Assembly (NCBI RefSeq): GCF_001522545.3
Contig: NC_031799.1
Location: 33,013,354 to 33,077,353, forward strand
Source: Parus major
Taxonomy: Eukaryota; Chordata; Aves; Passeriformes; Paridae
Length of the DNA: 64,000 nucleotides
Direction of reading: 5' to 3'
The notes under the pieces: model-generated
The model's input: the letters and a program-made list of their open reading frames with translations, nothing else
Told to the model about the DNA's origin: nothing
Database searches by the model: none
Part shown: piece after piece, positions 1-11,757 of the stretch
Position numbering within the stretch: position 1 is the first letter of the stretch
Layout of the letters: every line of letters begins with the position of its first letter
Translations under genes and position numbers: made by a program

Positions 1-3000
1 TCAATGTGCCTGTGAGAAATTGAGAGCCCTTAAATTCTCTGATGTCTTACAGGATTACACTAAATAACTGCGAAAAGGCATGACAGGGAACACATGTCAA
101 TGAGGCAATGTTTTCTAGTTGTAGAAAGTATTGGGAAAGCAATATGAAAATGAAAGTGTGCATTTTTACCCAAAATTAAAAAAAAATAGATAGGAATTTT
201 TTTATACTTACAAAAATTATTTTTAAAAGTTATGGTTATCCAGTCTACCAGGTAATAGACAAAAATATACCATTAATGAGACCAATAAAAGATAAAGTGT
301 TTCCCCATCCCCTTATTTCAAGGGTAATAATTATTTAGATAATCTTTAAAAAATGTTGAAAATAACTTGCGAGAGGTAAGGAGGGAACAAGGTGAGGAGC
401 AGTTATTTCCTTTCTCTAAACACATTGCCATGCAAAGAACAGAGCTCCAAAATTTCCAGATGGGTTTTCCCTGTGGTGGAAAGAGTCTGTGTGTGTTTGA
501 CATTCCTCCTGAGTCAGCTCACCAGTAAACCAGTCCTTTGCAGAGAAGGGCGCAGGAGTAGAGTTCTGTAGCTTCTGCTACAGTGGCATCCAGGACAGTG
601 AATGAACTCATGTAAAATTTCTGTTGTGGCGAGTCCTTCATTCTCTTGAGAAAACACACAGCTTTGCAGCATAACTATGCTGCCTGTAGATATATGTCTC
701 TTTATATAGTCATTTACTTAACACAATGGAAGCTTAAGACTCCCTAAATTTCAGCTTATTGATACATCAAATGCATGTTTTTCTTGTGCTTATAAGCAGA
801 AAAGTAGTCTGCCAAGGGTACAAGAGCTCACATGATGCTCTTCCTGATGTGAAAGCAGAATGAAGTAACTGAGAAGCTGACCAGTTATATTGACCATATT
901 AAACTGACCATATTCTGTTCATCTGGGATTGCCCCTGTCCCCTGTCACGCTACTGATTTCATAATGGAAGCCTACTATATCCAAAAACAAATGTTCAAAG
1001 GAAAGGAAAAATGTCAAAGCCACCATATTAAAAAAATGTTCAAAGGAAAGGAAAAATGTCAAAACCACCACACTGAATGAATGCCAATGCACAGAGTTAT
1101 ATACATGCAACACCGGCTTATTCAGAATTTCTTCCGTCTCAGTGTGGTGGCCCCATGGTACTGATGAGGCCTCTGTGCAGTTGCATATGCTCTACTTCAC
1201 TGACTGAGATTTTCTGTGTCTGTGTTATTAATGGTAAGTTGTTGGTAAATGTTTAAATCATGACACATGGAGATAATACAGAACAGTACCCTCTGTGGTA
1301 TTATAAATCTCTAAAACTGATTTTTAAACTAGTTAAGATGTAGTCTAGGGTTGCTTGTTCAGGCTTAATTTGACTTATCAGCTATGATACCATTTGTACT
1401 TGAAGAGAAACAGCTGCATTTTCAGCTACTAAAGCTGACTTGAGGACTTTATATAAGAGACCAGTTGAATCAACACAGATACAGTCTCTTTCATATTCAT
1501 TAACTGTCCCAGCTGAAAAACGTTCCAAAGCAAATAAATGAAGCAAACCCAAGCAATAATAGAAGTATTACATTTCAGTGAATGGAAAATTTTCTATTTC
1601 TGAAACCAGTGAGACCCTTCCCCATCCAAGTGACAGAGAACTTTTTATCCTCTAATGCAAGAGACTAATGGGCTCCTAAAGGTCTTCTGAAGAGCAACAC
1701 TACTCCCTGTTTTTTGAAGTTACGTACCACTACCCCTCAGAGAGGGCAGTAAAAATCCAAGCCAATAAGAGGCATTTTTTCCTGCTGCTGTCTTGATTTT
1801 TTGCCCACTGGAAGCTGGGAGCCACCAAGCTGGAGTCTCATATATGCCAGAGGCAGACTATTCCACTCCCTTACTACTGGGGACAATGAATCCTAGGGGA
1901 TGATTTGCAGGATCTCATGGAGAACTGCATCTGAGGGAGACAAAAAAGGACCGGACTTTGCATGTTCTGGATGCTGGTAGTATGATCACCCTGGAGAATC
2001 TTTTTTTCTAAGCAAGAGACTCATCACAAGCTTAAATTAAGAAGTAATAAATCAATTAATGTTATTGTTGTCTCCAGCCTAGTGCACATTACCCAAAACT
2101 AAGCATTATATCAAAAGGAGAAGTGCAAAATTATACTTGGGCACTCTTTATTACTGTACTTCAATCTCATTATTACTAGTTTTGCCTGTGCTGAAGGGAG
2201 ATGAGGGAGACGAATAGCCTTGGAACAGCAGAGGTCTCTGGGCAAAGCGCTGCATGTAGCCAGCCAACAGCTTCTCAAAGCTTTTTATGTGGCACTGACA
2301 TCAGGCACAAGACACCTGAATCCATCTTTCCATAAAAGATGCTGAAATAATATAAACCTTCCATAGGCATTTTCCAAACCTGGACAATGCTCCAGTACTG
2401 CCATCTGTATCAGTCCCCCTAACCACAGGACAGAACCTAAACAAAGTGTGTGAGGAACACTTTTGTGTTCCTTCTAAATACACATTTCATCAAACATTGA
2501 ACAAAATAGTCACACAGCCAAATCTACTTCCCCCAAAAAGCTTCAGAGAATGAACACATCCAATTCCCAAACAAATTAAAATTTTTAGTAATATTTTGTA
2601 TATTTCATTATGCAGAAGAGAAATCCTAAGTAGGATGGCAGGATGGTGCCCCAAACAGCAGGTGTGTTGGCAGGTTGGAGATCTCAGAGAGTATAGTTTT
2701 CACTTCCACACAGGGCCCAGCAGGAATTATATGAAGCATACTAGCAAAGCCAAATGACGTCTTTACTGAGCATTTTAATTCAGTATTCTCATTTTAATGA
2801 GGCACAGGGGACAAACCTGACATGTTATTCAGTTTACAATGCAAGATACAATAGAAGACAGATACTTAGCCTTTAAATGCAGATAAGCAGTAGAGAACAG
2901 CATGCAAATAGCTGGAAATCCAAGATTTCTAATAAAGAAAAATAAACAGTCATTCTGCATGTATTGTATCTGTTTCACATAACACACAGCAGAGCATTAT

Positions 3001-3785
3001 AAAGGAAATTGGAATAATCAATTGTACCTTTAATTATACAAGCAATGTGAGACAGAAATCTGCTTTCCTTTGTGATAGTTCAATAGTGTGAGCTGGCTTG
3101 TGAGCTATTGAGAATCTTGTGGGCTGCTAATAAGTCAGGTAGAAACTGTTTTCCAGTAACATCTGTGGCAGTTCCTAAATAGAAAATAAACAGGGGTGAA
3201 TTTAAGCAGGTGGTTGGGAGAAAAAACAGTGGTTACAGTATCTGGATTTGAACAGAAAAGGAATTCTTCCAATCTTTTGACTAAAGCATTTTTAAATCTC
3301 TGTTACTATGTAATTACAGAGCAAATGTAACCAAGCCAAATGAAGAGAAATTCCAATGGCTTACTGGACAACTATTTCTCTTTTCTGCTAACTTTTGGAA
3401 CAGCAGAAGTGACATCTCACTCCATTGCTGTCAGATCTGAGATGACACAAGTCATCATCTCAGCAGGAAATTCACCATGGGCAGTTGAGAACTCCTATAA
3501 ATACCTAAATACCTAAAAAGCCAGTATCGTATGTTGGCCCCTTCAGTAATAAGACAAATCCACTCTGGGTAAAATGGACAGGAAGAAAATATAAGTGTAA
3601 AGAAAAGACTGCAAGAAAATTATTTTATTCTGTGGCACTTAGAGTCACCATGACATGAAATGGATTCTCAAGGTTAAACCTTGATATTCTAGTGATGCCT
3701 CAAGTTTCAGCTTTCTTATTTTTTTAGATTCTGTACTGCTTTAGTGTGTAACACTGTTCTTCATATAAAGTGTTATTCAGTTCTC
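1..3785. other. No gene seen; AT-rich unique-looking sequence
   Basis: Open frames here are 60 to 64 codons at most, interrupted and without recognisable motifs. I see no CR1 tail, LTR or tRNA-like structure. The only internal structure I can point to is the 45-bp tandem duplication near 985-1072. A somewhat GC-richer stretch around 1690-1990 could be a very old repeat, but I cannot place it in a family. Confidence 0.6.
985..1072. repeat. Two-copy tandem duplication, period 45 bp
   Basis: A block starting AAATGTTCAAAGGAAAGG near position 989 recurs 45 bases later near 1034. About 38 aligned bases differ at only two or three sites. The near identity suggests a local slippage or duplication event rather than an old repeat. 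There is no sign that the unit is coding. Confidence 0.85.
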
Positions 3786-3966
3786 TTCACAGGGTAGTTA
3801 GACAACATAATCCTTTTCCAGCTTGAGATCCAAGGACACTATTGCATCTTTAGGCTCAAGAAGTATAAACAACAGTGAATTGAGGAAAGAAAATCTGGGA
3901 TGATGGGACTTCATAACCTGAAGGTGTGATTGGACAATTAACCCCAGTATGTAAATGGACCAAAAC

Positions 3967-3975
3967 TTATAAAAC
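3967..3975 (+). promoter_or_regulatory. TATA box of the 3.8-kb solo LTR
   Basis: TTATAAAAC lies about 115 bases upstream of the LTR poly(A) signal, the usual U3-to-R spacing of a compact LTR. Whether it still drives transcription cannot be judged from sequence. Confidence 0.5.
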
Positions 3976-4085
3976 TGCGAAGACTCATGACCCGTTGTCC
4001 ATCTTGCGTCCATCTGGGGTCCGTCTTGGGCAGAGCCCTGGCCAGGCTCTTGTACTGGCAAGGTGTATCCTTGGAAAGGCCTTTT

Positions 4086-4091
4086 AATAAA
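4086..4091 (+). promoter_or_regulatory. Poly(A) signal AATAAA of the 3.8-kb solo LTR
   Basis: An AATAAA hexamer stands after a TTTT stretch and is followed within 30 bases by T-rich sequence (TACTTTATTCTTCTG), a plausible cleavage and downstream element. Confidence 0.5.
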
Positions 4092-4307
4092 TACCTACTT
4101 TATTCTTCTGACTCTGTCCAGCCTCTGTTCCTGGTCAGCCTCCCTAGGCGCCAGTTCAGACACCAATGTCCATAGGAGTCAGTACATCGGGCAGAATAGT
4201 AATAATTACCAAAGTGATGTTGATGTAGAAGGACACGCAGGGTTCTTCCTTGTCTGCTGACAGGCAAAGGATGTCCCTTCATCACTGTTTGATCACCCAT
4301 CAGAAAG

Positions 4308-4400
4308 TTATCATCAATGAATTGATGATGTGATCATCAATGAAAAGAAGTTTCATGTCAGAAAATGATCATCAGTGAATGACATCTGGAATCAGTGAAT
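4308..4400. repeat. Degenerate ATCATCAATGA repeats with dyad symmetry
   Basis: ATCATCAATGAA-like words occur three times (near 4311, 4333 and 4367), and a related AATCAGTGAATTCC follows near 4390. The first copy is adjacent to its own reverse complement (ATCATCAATGAATTGATGAT), giving a small imperfect palindrome. The block lies between the solo LTR and a CR1 relic. No function is evident. Confidence 0.55.
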
Positions 4401-4409
4401 TCCAGAGAC

Positions 4410-4880
4410 TTCACGGGTTGCTTGTGTCCTGTTGGGCCATCTCTCCAGCAGTTTCCAGGGTGGCTGAAGTCCTCCAAGAGGATCAGGAACTGTGAGTGTG
4501 AAGCTTCTTGCAGGTGTTTCTGAAGGCCTCCTCTACTTACACTTCCTGATTAGGTGATCTGCAGCAGACACCCATCACAACACAGCTAAGATGCTGGTGT
4601 GCTCACTGACCTTCCATCACAAGCTCTCAACTGGCTCACTGTCCACATGCTGCCCATCTGCCAAGGCAGACTTCCATTTTTTCCTGCCACTCTCTCACAG
4701 AAGGGGTTCAAACAAACTCCTTATCATCATTCATGGCTTGTCCCTCAAAAACCTGTATTTACCCATGGCAATGGTCTTGTCATGTGGACTATCCCACCCC
4801 AGCTCTCTGATCCCTGTAAAACCATAAACCTGCAGAGGCAGATAGACCTCTAATTCCACTGTGTTCCCCAGCCTGTGGAT
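4410..4880 (-). mobile_element. CR1 LINE fragment, ORF2 endonuclease region, 5' and 3' truncated
   Basis: On the minus strand this matches the part of avian CR1 ORF2 upstream of the reverse transcriptase. Landmarks readable on the plus strand are GTGGCTGAAGTCCTCCAAGAGG near 4450, TCTGCAGCAGACACCCATCA near 4560, and a CATCCCACC-like to CTGCAGG stretch near 4790-4840. The frame is broken by stops and indels, so it is a dead relic. It lacks the 3' end that normally anchors CR1 insertions, so it is a remnant of a larger copy. The family call rests on remembered CR1 consensus and was not computed. Confidence 0.65.
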
Positions 4881-5982
4881 AGACACTCCTGACAAGCAGT
4901 CTGTCAGACTGTAAAGGATGTGGTAGCTTCGCCTTGCCATGGTGTTTAGTCTGAATATGGTGCTATGCTGTTCAGACTGAAAGCCCTAACATGCAAAAGC
5001 CTTGCTGATACAACACAGGCTGTAAAGAGTCATTCAAATCAGATTATTCACATTTTCCATTTCACTAATGGAATATTACCATGGACCTCTAGCAAACAGA
5101 AGTATATATGCACACACCTATAAAAACAACACAAAAAATTCACATACTAGCAAGAAATGCCAATTCATAATAATGACAGGCAGCACACTAACAAAGAGCT
5201 AAGTTAGCTGCCTCTAGTAAGATTCAGTATGTCTGCCTGAACAATAAATTACTGCTGCTTTAGTGGGTGTTTGTGAGAAATGCAATGCCATTTACTCCCC
5301 ACTTGTAATAATTTTGGGTATTTGTTATGGTTTCAAGTTATGAGAATGGCTGCTCTGAAATAACCAGCTGATGTATTTTACAAATCCCCAGTGAAACTAA
5401 TGGTGCACACAAGAAATAAATCTCCTTTTGTATTTGGATGGGGAATAATTTAATTTGGTTTGTTCTTTCGCTTTCTTCAGGATGGCTGAACACCTGCATA
5501 CCTACAGAAACTAGTGAAAGAATTCCCTATTTTGCATTGCTTACACATGCAGCTTTTGCTTTATCTATTAGACTTCCTTTTTTCTCAATCCATGAGCTTT
5601 CCTATGCTCTTCCCCGATAGATGTCAGAGGAGGGAGCAGATTGCTGTATGGGGCTCAGCTCTCTGCTGGAGTTGGCAGAGACAGACATGACAAGCGTGAG
5701 AGAATCATTCCCTGGAATGGGTATTCCCCCACCTGATCCAGCCAGGTCTGATGCATCTGAACACAGTGAAGGTAATATGGTCATTAAATTGCCTGACTCC
5801 ACCTTCAGTTCAGGTACATTGATGTCTGGTGATGCTATTGCTTTGCACCTGCACCTATTTCCTTTGGCAGCTTGCCAGCACACACTAGAAAATATAACAA
5901 TTCAGCTACTAAATTATGTCTCTAAAAGAAACACAAAGCAATTAGAGAAGGGTCGCAAAAGACAGAGTGATAATACAGAAAT
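4881..5982. other. No gene seen
   Basis: The sequence is AT-rich. The longest frame is 122 codons on the plus strand, 5621-5989. It overlaps an antisense frame, has no recognisable domain and runs directly into the CR1 fragment that follows. I treat it as chance or as an unrecognised repeat remnant. Confidence 0.5.
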
Positions 5983-6190
5983 GGGGTGACATCAGGCTGG
6001 TGTTCAGTCACCAGTGGGATTCCACAGGGCTCCATCCTTGGCCCAGTTCTCTTCAACATCTTAATAAATGACTTGGATACAGGACTCGAAGGAATACTAA
6101 GTTTGCTGGCAACACTAAATTGAGAGGAGCTGTTGACTCCCTTGAGGGTGGGGAGGCCCTTAAGAGAGACCTCAACAACGTAGAGAAAGG
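5983..6190 (+). mobile_element. CR1 LINE fragment, reverse-transcriptase core
   Basis: Plus-strand translation gives the CR1 palm motif region [15 protein letters not shown] followed by a DLD segment, then a decayed version of the catalytic FADD loop ([11 protein letters not shown] near 6098). Both catalytic aspartates are lost. It is followed by a block corresponding to the post-catalytic segment (GAVDSLEGGEA-like). The 3' part of ORF2 and the CR1 tail are missing, so this is an internal remnant rather than a normal 5'-truncated insertion. It is non-functional. Confidence 0.85.
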
Positions 6191-9100
6191 GCAAAGAGTA
6201 TCTATTACAGGAAATAGAACTCAGGAGGTTTAAATATTCATGGATTGAAACAACAACATCTGCTGCTGCTCTATCTAGCCTAACGCATCTTATTAATATA
6301 ACCCATCCCTTTCAAGGGCTATGTAAGTCTTAGGAACTGCAAAAAATCTAACTGCCTATCAAATATGACAGATAAAAAATCAGGAGTTGCCATGTTGCAA
6401 CCAAAACATGGTTGCCCATTTCAGGAAACACTTCAATAACATATTTGTTGGTATAGCCAGTAAATAGCTTGATGAAACCACTACAAAGCTGATATAAGGA
6501 AAGGAGAAATATAAAAAGACTGAATAGTTTGCACAAAAATGAAACCTTCATAATCTCTGCTTCTAGCTGAGTACAAATGGGCATGTTAAAAGTGGGTGCA
6601 TTTGTTGTATTGTAACACCTTCTGACAATTTATGACAAGAATAAAAAGATACTCTGACTGCTGTGGCTGTCAAAAAAAGCAAGAAGAGAAACACAAAATA
6701 TGCTATTATATTAATTCATTATTAGTCCAATTATCTGAATGTTCTTCCACATATCTTTGGTTTTCCAGGACCATCACCAAATGAGACTAGCTACACTTAG
6801 CTAATGCAAGGACTATTTGGCTCTGAAATAACACAGTAGGAAAGATGTAGACAGAAATAGCTGTACTTGCAAGAGCAAATATATAAGAATTCTGGAAAAT
6901 AAGAGATAATTAGTATAACATTACTAAGCTAAAGGACTCTGTCCCCAAAACTGCTGACACCAGCTATAATGCAACACCAGTCTGCAAGACAGTAAAAGGC
7001 ACAGTTCAAACTGTAATATGTCTAGTTATTCAGAGTCCCTATAGATGGCATATTAAGATTATTGTGTTACTACTTTCTAGAAAATTTGAGGTTATTAAGT
7101 TCTTAGTGTTTTTTTATCTCATACAAGAGTGTTTGGTTCTCATGGGTATACAAAAGCAGGGAAAGACAAATTATTCAATCAAAAGCATGGAGCAAAGGAT
7201 TAAGATTCCCTAAATCCTATATTCTCTGAATCAGCTTCATTCCTTTTCATGGTAAATGTAACAAAGGTTTCTCCATCATCCTTTCATTGCCTTTATCTCC
7301 TTGTCTACTAATCCAATTCTCCATTTATGGCAGTGGAAATCTTAAAGGATACTTTGTGTGAATTGCTCTTACTGCCTCAAAAGTCAAATCTTGGTGCTTA
7401 CAGAAGTCCCAGCATAGACATCTAAAAAGCATCCTGTCTAGAAGACAAAAACTATTCTTTGGAAAATTCAATTATTCACTTTTTTTCAGAATATGAATTG
7501 GAAGAAAAATAACAAATAAGCATTATTGGCAATGCTTGATATACCTCACTATATAATCACCCTAATTGTATAAACATGTAGATAAAGAGGTTGGAGAATT
7601 GAAAATTGCCTTCTGAAAACATGTTCTGGAACAACTCAAAGCAACCTCCAGAAAATTTATTTTAATAAATAATTGGTCACTGGATTTCTGTCCCGTGACC
7701 AATGGCATGTTAACTTCTCACATCCTCACAAAGATATCTCCAAGGCTTGCTCCCTTCTAGATTTACATGTGGTAGATCCCGTGAGCTGGCACTATTTTCT
7801 TTACAGGAAGTCCATTCACAGAATAAAATTGATATAGCTGGCAACATGGAAATCTTTGTCTCTTTAAAATATTCCATCTCATGGAAAGGCAAGAAGGTTT
7901 TTTCTTTATTATTTTTGACAGAGGGAAGAATTCTACTGCCTTTATCTTCAGCATGATATCTGGAATAGGACTACAGCATAAATCTTCAGGGTAGTGTTGC
8001 AAAAAACATAGTCATCTCAGTTCATTTTCAGTATTTTCCATAAAAGTAACTATTTTTTTTCATCCCCTATCATCACCAGGTGTTTTCACAAACTGGGCTT
8101 CTGTATACTTCTCTGATCTTTTAATTGCTTCCTATAGTCCCTAGTACCAAAGCCCTTTCTGGTTTTGTGTCTAGTCTTTCCAGTGAATCTGTAGACTTAT
8201 GACTATTATTGTCAGAAAGGCATGATAATGCCTTTCTCCTCTTTTGCCCACTCTCTGAATATTTCCTTTGTACTCAAGAACACTCAGAACTTTTTCTATC
8301 CAGATGAAATTTCCACTTCACTGAAACCTTGAAAACATGTGAAATACTTCCAAGAAATGAATGTATGTGTCTGTATTATTGAGAAAACCTTTTCTTATCG
8401 TAAATACACAGACAAAATTTCAGCATATTATTGATGCTATTTTGGTAACCAGTCAACACAGAATGACATGAACACAGTGAGATAAGAACAATATTTATTG
8501 TAGTAGTTTATATGTGTATAGAAGTTTATATGTGTATAAACTTCTCTGTTAAGCCTAGGCAATTAAGGTTTGTACAACATAAATTATTTTTCCCCAGTTT
8601 TCCATTACTTGGGATATAATGATTTAGAGAACCTGGACAAGGCTTCACCCTACTTTCAACATGATTACCTAGGTGATTGGGAGAGATTGCAGTTTAACCT
8701 CATTCTCCTTCCAGTGAGCTTATCACAAGGTTCCCAGCATCACTTGAGGCTGTTTGACTCCCAGCAGTTGGAAAGATTTTAAAGAGACAAACAATCACAA
8801 GTTATAACCTGCTTGCAACTTTCTCATATATAGTTGCACAAATTTGACAGCACAAACTTACCTATGTGGTTTATCCTGGCAGAATAGTCTTTCTGAGGGG
8901 TAGTTAAACAGCTCACGTCCCTCCATAGTCCTATGCCAATGTCCTGGAGGCTCATGGCATTGAAGGAAGACCTCTCATTACTAGAAGAGCAATAAACCAT
9001 CTATTTCTCTGTACACAAAAATTAGTTGATGTGTTAAGTGGTACTGGAAGGTAAAATCAGGTAATGTTTCAAGAACAGACAAATGTCCAGATTCATGCTA

Positions 9101-11419
9101 CTGCAAATAACTGTGCTTACCATGCCAGGGAAACTGTTTTTCTCTTTGGGAAGTTATATGACAAACCTGTCACTGAGTCTGGATTTAATCCTTCAGTCTG
9201 GACTATGGCAATAAGAAACAACAGCTTCTTACCAGCAGATGTCTGAATTTTGGCACCATTTACAGTGAACAACGCTGTGGAAATAATCCTCTCTACTTCA
9301 GTAAATATGCTACTATCTTCAAACCTGCTGCAGAGACCATTAACACTTGGATTAGGACTGTTTTGTCCTAATGCTTATTTTAACAACAGAAAAAACGACC
9401 ACAGATTGCTACCTGTTCAAATGCATCCAGCTACTCAGTGATAACCTAGATAACAATCAAAAAAAAGATAAGATATCAGACTCTAATGATCATTTGATCT
9501 GCTCGTGAAGGAAAACAAGGAGTTTTCCTGGGTGATAACAGCAATATACCTGTGCTAGCACACATCAGAGATCTAGTCAGAGCAATGATGCTGTATTGCA
9601 AGCAAGCTGTTCATCACATGGGGGCTCGGCACACTGACACTTGGCACTGCAGATTTCCTACTCCCTTACACATTTTACTCTTTCTACCTGCATATTGCAG
9701 ACTATGAACCAAGGCTTTGAGTTCAAAGAAAAACTTCTACTCCACAGAGAAGCAAAAAAATTCAGAGATCTATTATTTCTTTAATAAGAGCAAGTAGAGA
9801 TGTTTGCTTACACATTTTTAAGAGAAAATGCAGAGCCATCACCAGAATCTGCAGAACCTACATTCAGAGTTTTGAGCAGCCTATCATGGAGGTGATATTG
9901 TGATTCATATGGATTTTCTGGACAAAAAATTCAGAAGCAAAACAATTAAAAAGAAGTAAAATTCTTTTCAGTCACATTTTTCAAGTTCTCAATAATTCCT
10001 GTTTGGATACTTTTAGAAGACAAGCTGGCATACTAGGCTAATCTTTTTGCCTTTATCTGAAATTTATGGTCCTTAGTTACCTAAATAAATGAGAAAGAGG
10101 ACTCAGACAGAGAGAGTAGAAAAGAAAATGTTTGGATTTCAAAAATTATGCCTATTGATACATCTTCAAAGATTCACAAATACTTGAGATATGATGAGAG
10201 AGGAAAATCTGATTATTTTATCCTTAAAGATCTTAAACCAGAAGATTTCTTAATGCATAGCCCAATTATTCTAAACTTTAAGGTTAATTCTTTTTAAATT
10301 GGCATTGTTATTTGGGACTTGGTTATCCTCTTCAACATAATCTTTGTAGTCTCAGACTCTGTTTATTCTGTGAAGGCCAAAACTTCCATACCAACAATGA
10401 AGATGTCATCTATTGTAATGAAGTAAATGAGCACTTTTAGGCTTCTGAATCTTGGCAACTAGGCTAATCAGTCATAGCAATCCAAGGGAAAATAATCCAA
10501 GGGCAAAAATGTTTGAAAAAAACAGCACTTTCAATGAAAAAAAAAATAAAAATAGAAAAGTCAGTGCCCTCCCATGAGAACTTCAGAACTTTTCAGTAGT
10601 GTTGTTTTATGGGGAAGTCTCAAAAAGCGATGTTAGATCTATCTCTACCATGAAATTAATTTGACATTATGAATCTTACAGATTGTTTGACCTATCCATT
10701 TTGAAAAATCTCATCAAAAGAAAAGCTTTTAAAGGCTTTACATTTACCATAAATGGTACTTCCTTTGGATAGCTAACAATGAGCTTGATCAGAATGGTAG
10801 AGTTTGAATACTAGATATTCTCCTTTGCATCTAAAGCTAAACCCTCTTTTATCTTTCCAAGTAAAGCTGCTACACAATTCAGCTTTTCATGCAAGTGACG
10901 TACTCTTAAAAATTCCTCTTCATTTTTCAATGCAAGTGCCCATACTCAGTTTACCCCTAAATTTGTGCCCCAAGAGAAACTGATTGACCAAGAAAAGAAG
11001 AAAGTCTCAGCTGTCAAATTCTAACGTCCTACTCAGTGGAGTCTCTGTGGGTCTAGAGAGGGTTAAAGTCAGAAGAGCAATGGTTTAGAATTAGTGATGG
11101 TTGCAAAAGGACAACTGTGAAACCCTTTGGGGAGAATTACAGCTTAATCATAGCCCCTGCTGTGCAGCAGTGATACGGGTGAGTTCATTTCACAGCCACA
11201 CAACTTCCTGTGAGATATGACGTTCCACAGCTGCACTACCCCACAGTATATCCAGCACGAGACCTCATGTAGGGAATGAAATTAATTTATGCATCTGTCA
11301 CTAATCAGAACTGTATGCACATCATCTCACACCGCTTCAATTCAATTTTCAAGTGTGATTCTTTACTTAAAGGCAATCAGGATCATACCTCACCTTTCTC
11401 AGAATCAGTTTCACCTACA
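6191..11419. other. No gene seen; AT-rich sequence
   Basis: No frame exceeds 79 codons and none resembles a known protein. The only structure noted is a short hairpin at 8521-8544. I see no LINE tail, LTR or RNA gene in this 5.2-kb stretch. Confidence 0.55.
8504..8544. repeat. 18-bp tandem duplication ending in a perfect hairpin
   Basis: AGTTTATATGTGTATA occurs twice in tandem (near 8506 and 8523). The second copy runs into TAAACTTC, so GAAGTTTATA and TATAAACTTC form a perfect 10-bp stem around the loop TGTG (8521-8544). It is AT-rich. There is no downstream T run, and eukaryotic context argues against a terminator role. Confidence 0.8.
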
Positions 11420-11424
11420 TGTAG

Positions 11425-11757
11425 CAATATCATCAGAGGAATGAGTACCTCTCTTATGAGGAGAGACTTGGGATTGTGCAGCTTGGAAAAGAGAAGACTT
11501 TGGGTGACTTTATTGCAGCCTTTCAGTACCTGAAGAGAACCTACAAGACAGATGGAGAGAGACTATTTACAAAAGCATGTAGTGGCTTCAGACTGAAAGA
11601 GGATAAGTTTAGATTACATATTAGGAAGAAATTCATGACTGTAAGGGTGATGAGACACTGGAACAGGTTTCCCAGGGAAGTTGCCCATGGCACAGGGTTT
11701 GGAACAAGATCATCTTTAAGTTCCCTTCCAACTCAAGCCATTCTTTGATTCTATGAT
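11425..11757 (+). mobile_element. CR1 LINE 3' end
   Basis: The plus strand carries the end of CR1 ORF2 and its 3' UTR. In order these are a YLSYEERLG-like stretch near 11445, a CAGCTTGGAAAAGAGAAG segment, LRKKFMTVRVMRHWNRFPREV in the frame near 11625-11690, and ATCATCTTTAAGTTCCCTTCC. The element ends in ATTCTTTGATTCTATGATA, the CR1 octamer tail. The usual segment between the RHWNRLP motif and the tail is shortened, so there is an internal deletion around 11690-11705. The 5' end is truncated, as is normal for CR1. Confidence 0.92.

Larger units (their letters stand above)
3790..4165 (+). mobile_element. Solo LTR of an avian endogenous retrovirus
   Basis: The block has LTR layout on the plus strand. 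A U3-like stretch leads to a TATA box (TTATAAAAC, 3967-3975), then an R/U5 part with repeated CCATCTTG/CCATCTGG-like words, an AATAAA signal at 4086-4091, and a C/T-rich 3' part ending near CAGTTCAGACA. The architecture and wording resemble passerine ERV LTRs I have seen. No gag, pol or env sequence adjoins it, so it is read as a solo LTR. The exact ends are uncertain because no clean TG...CA pair with a target duplication is visible. The 87-codon minus-strand frame across it is incidental. Confidence 0.7.

Noticed and set aside
5621..5989. 122-codon plus-strand frame
   Set aside because: It has no recognised domain, overlaps an antisense frame of similar length and abuts a CR1 relic. Its length is compatible with chance.
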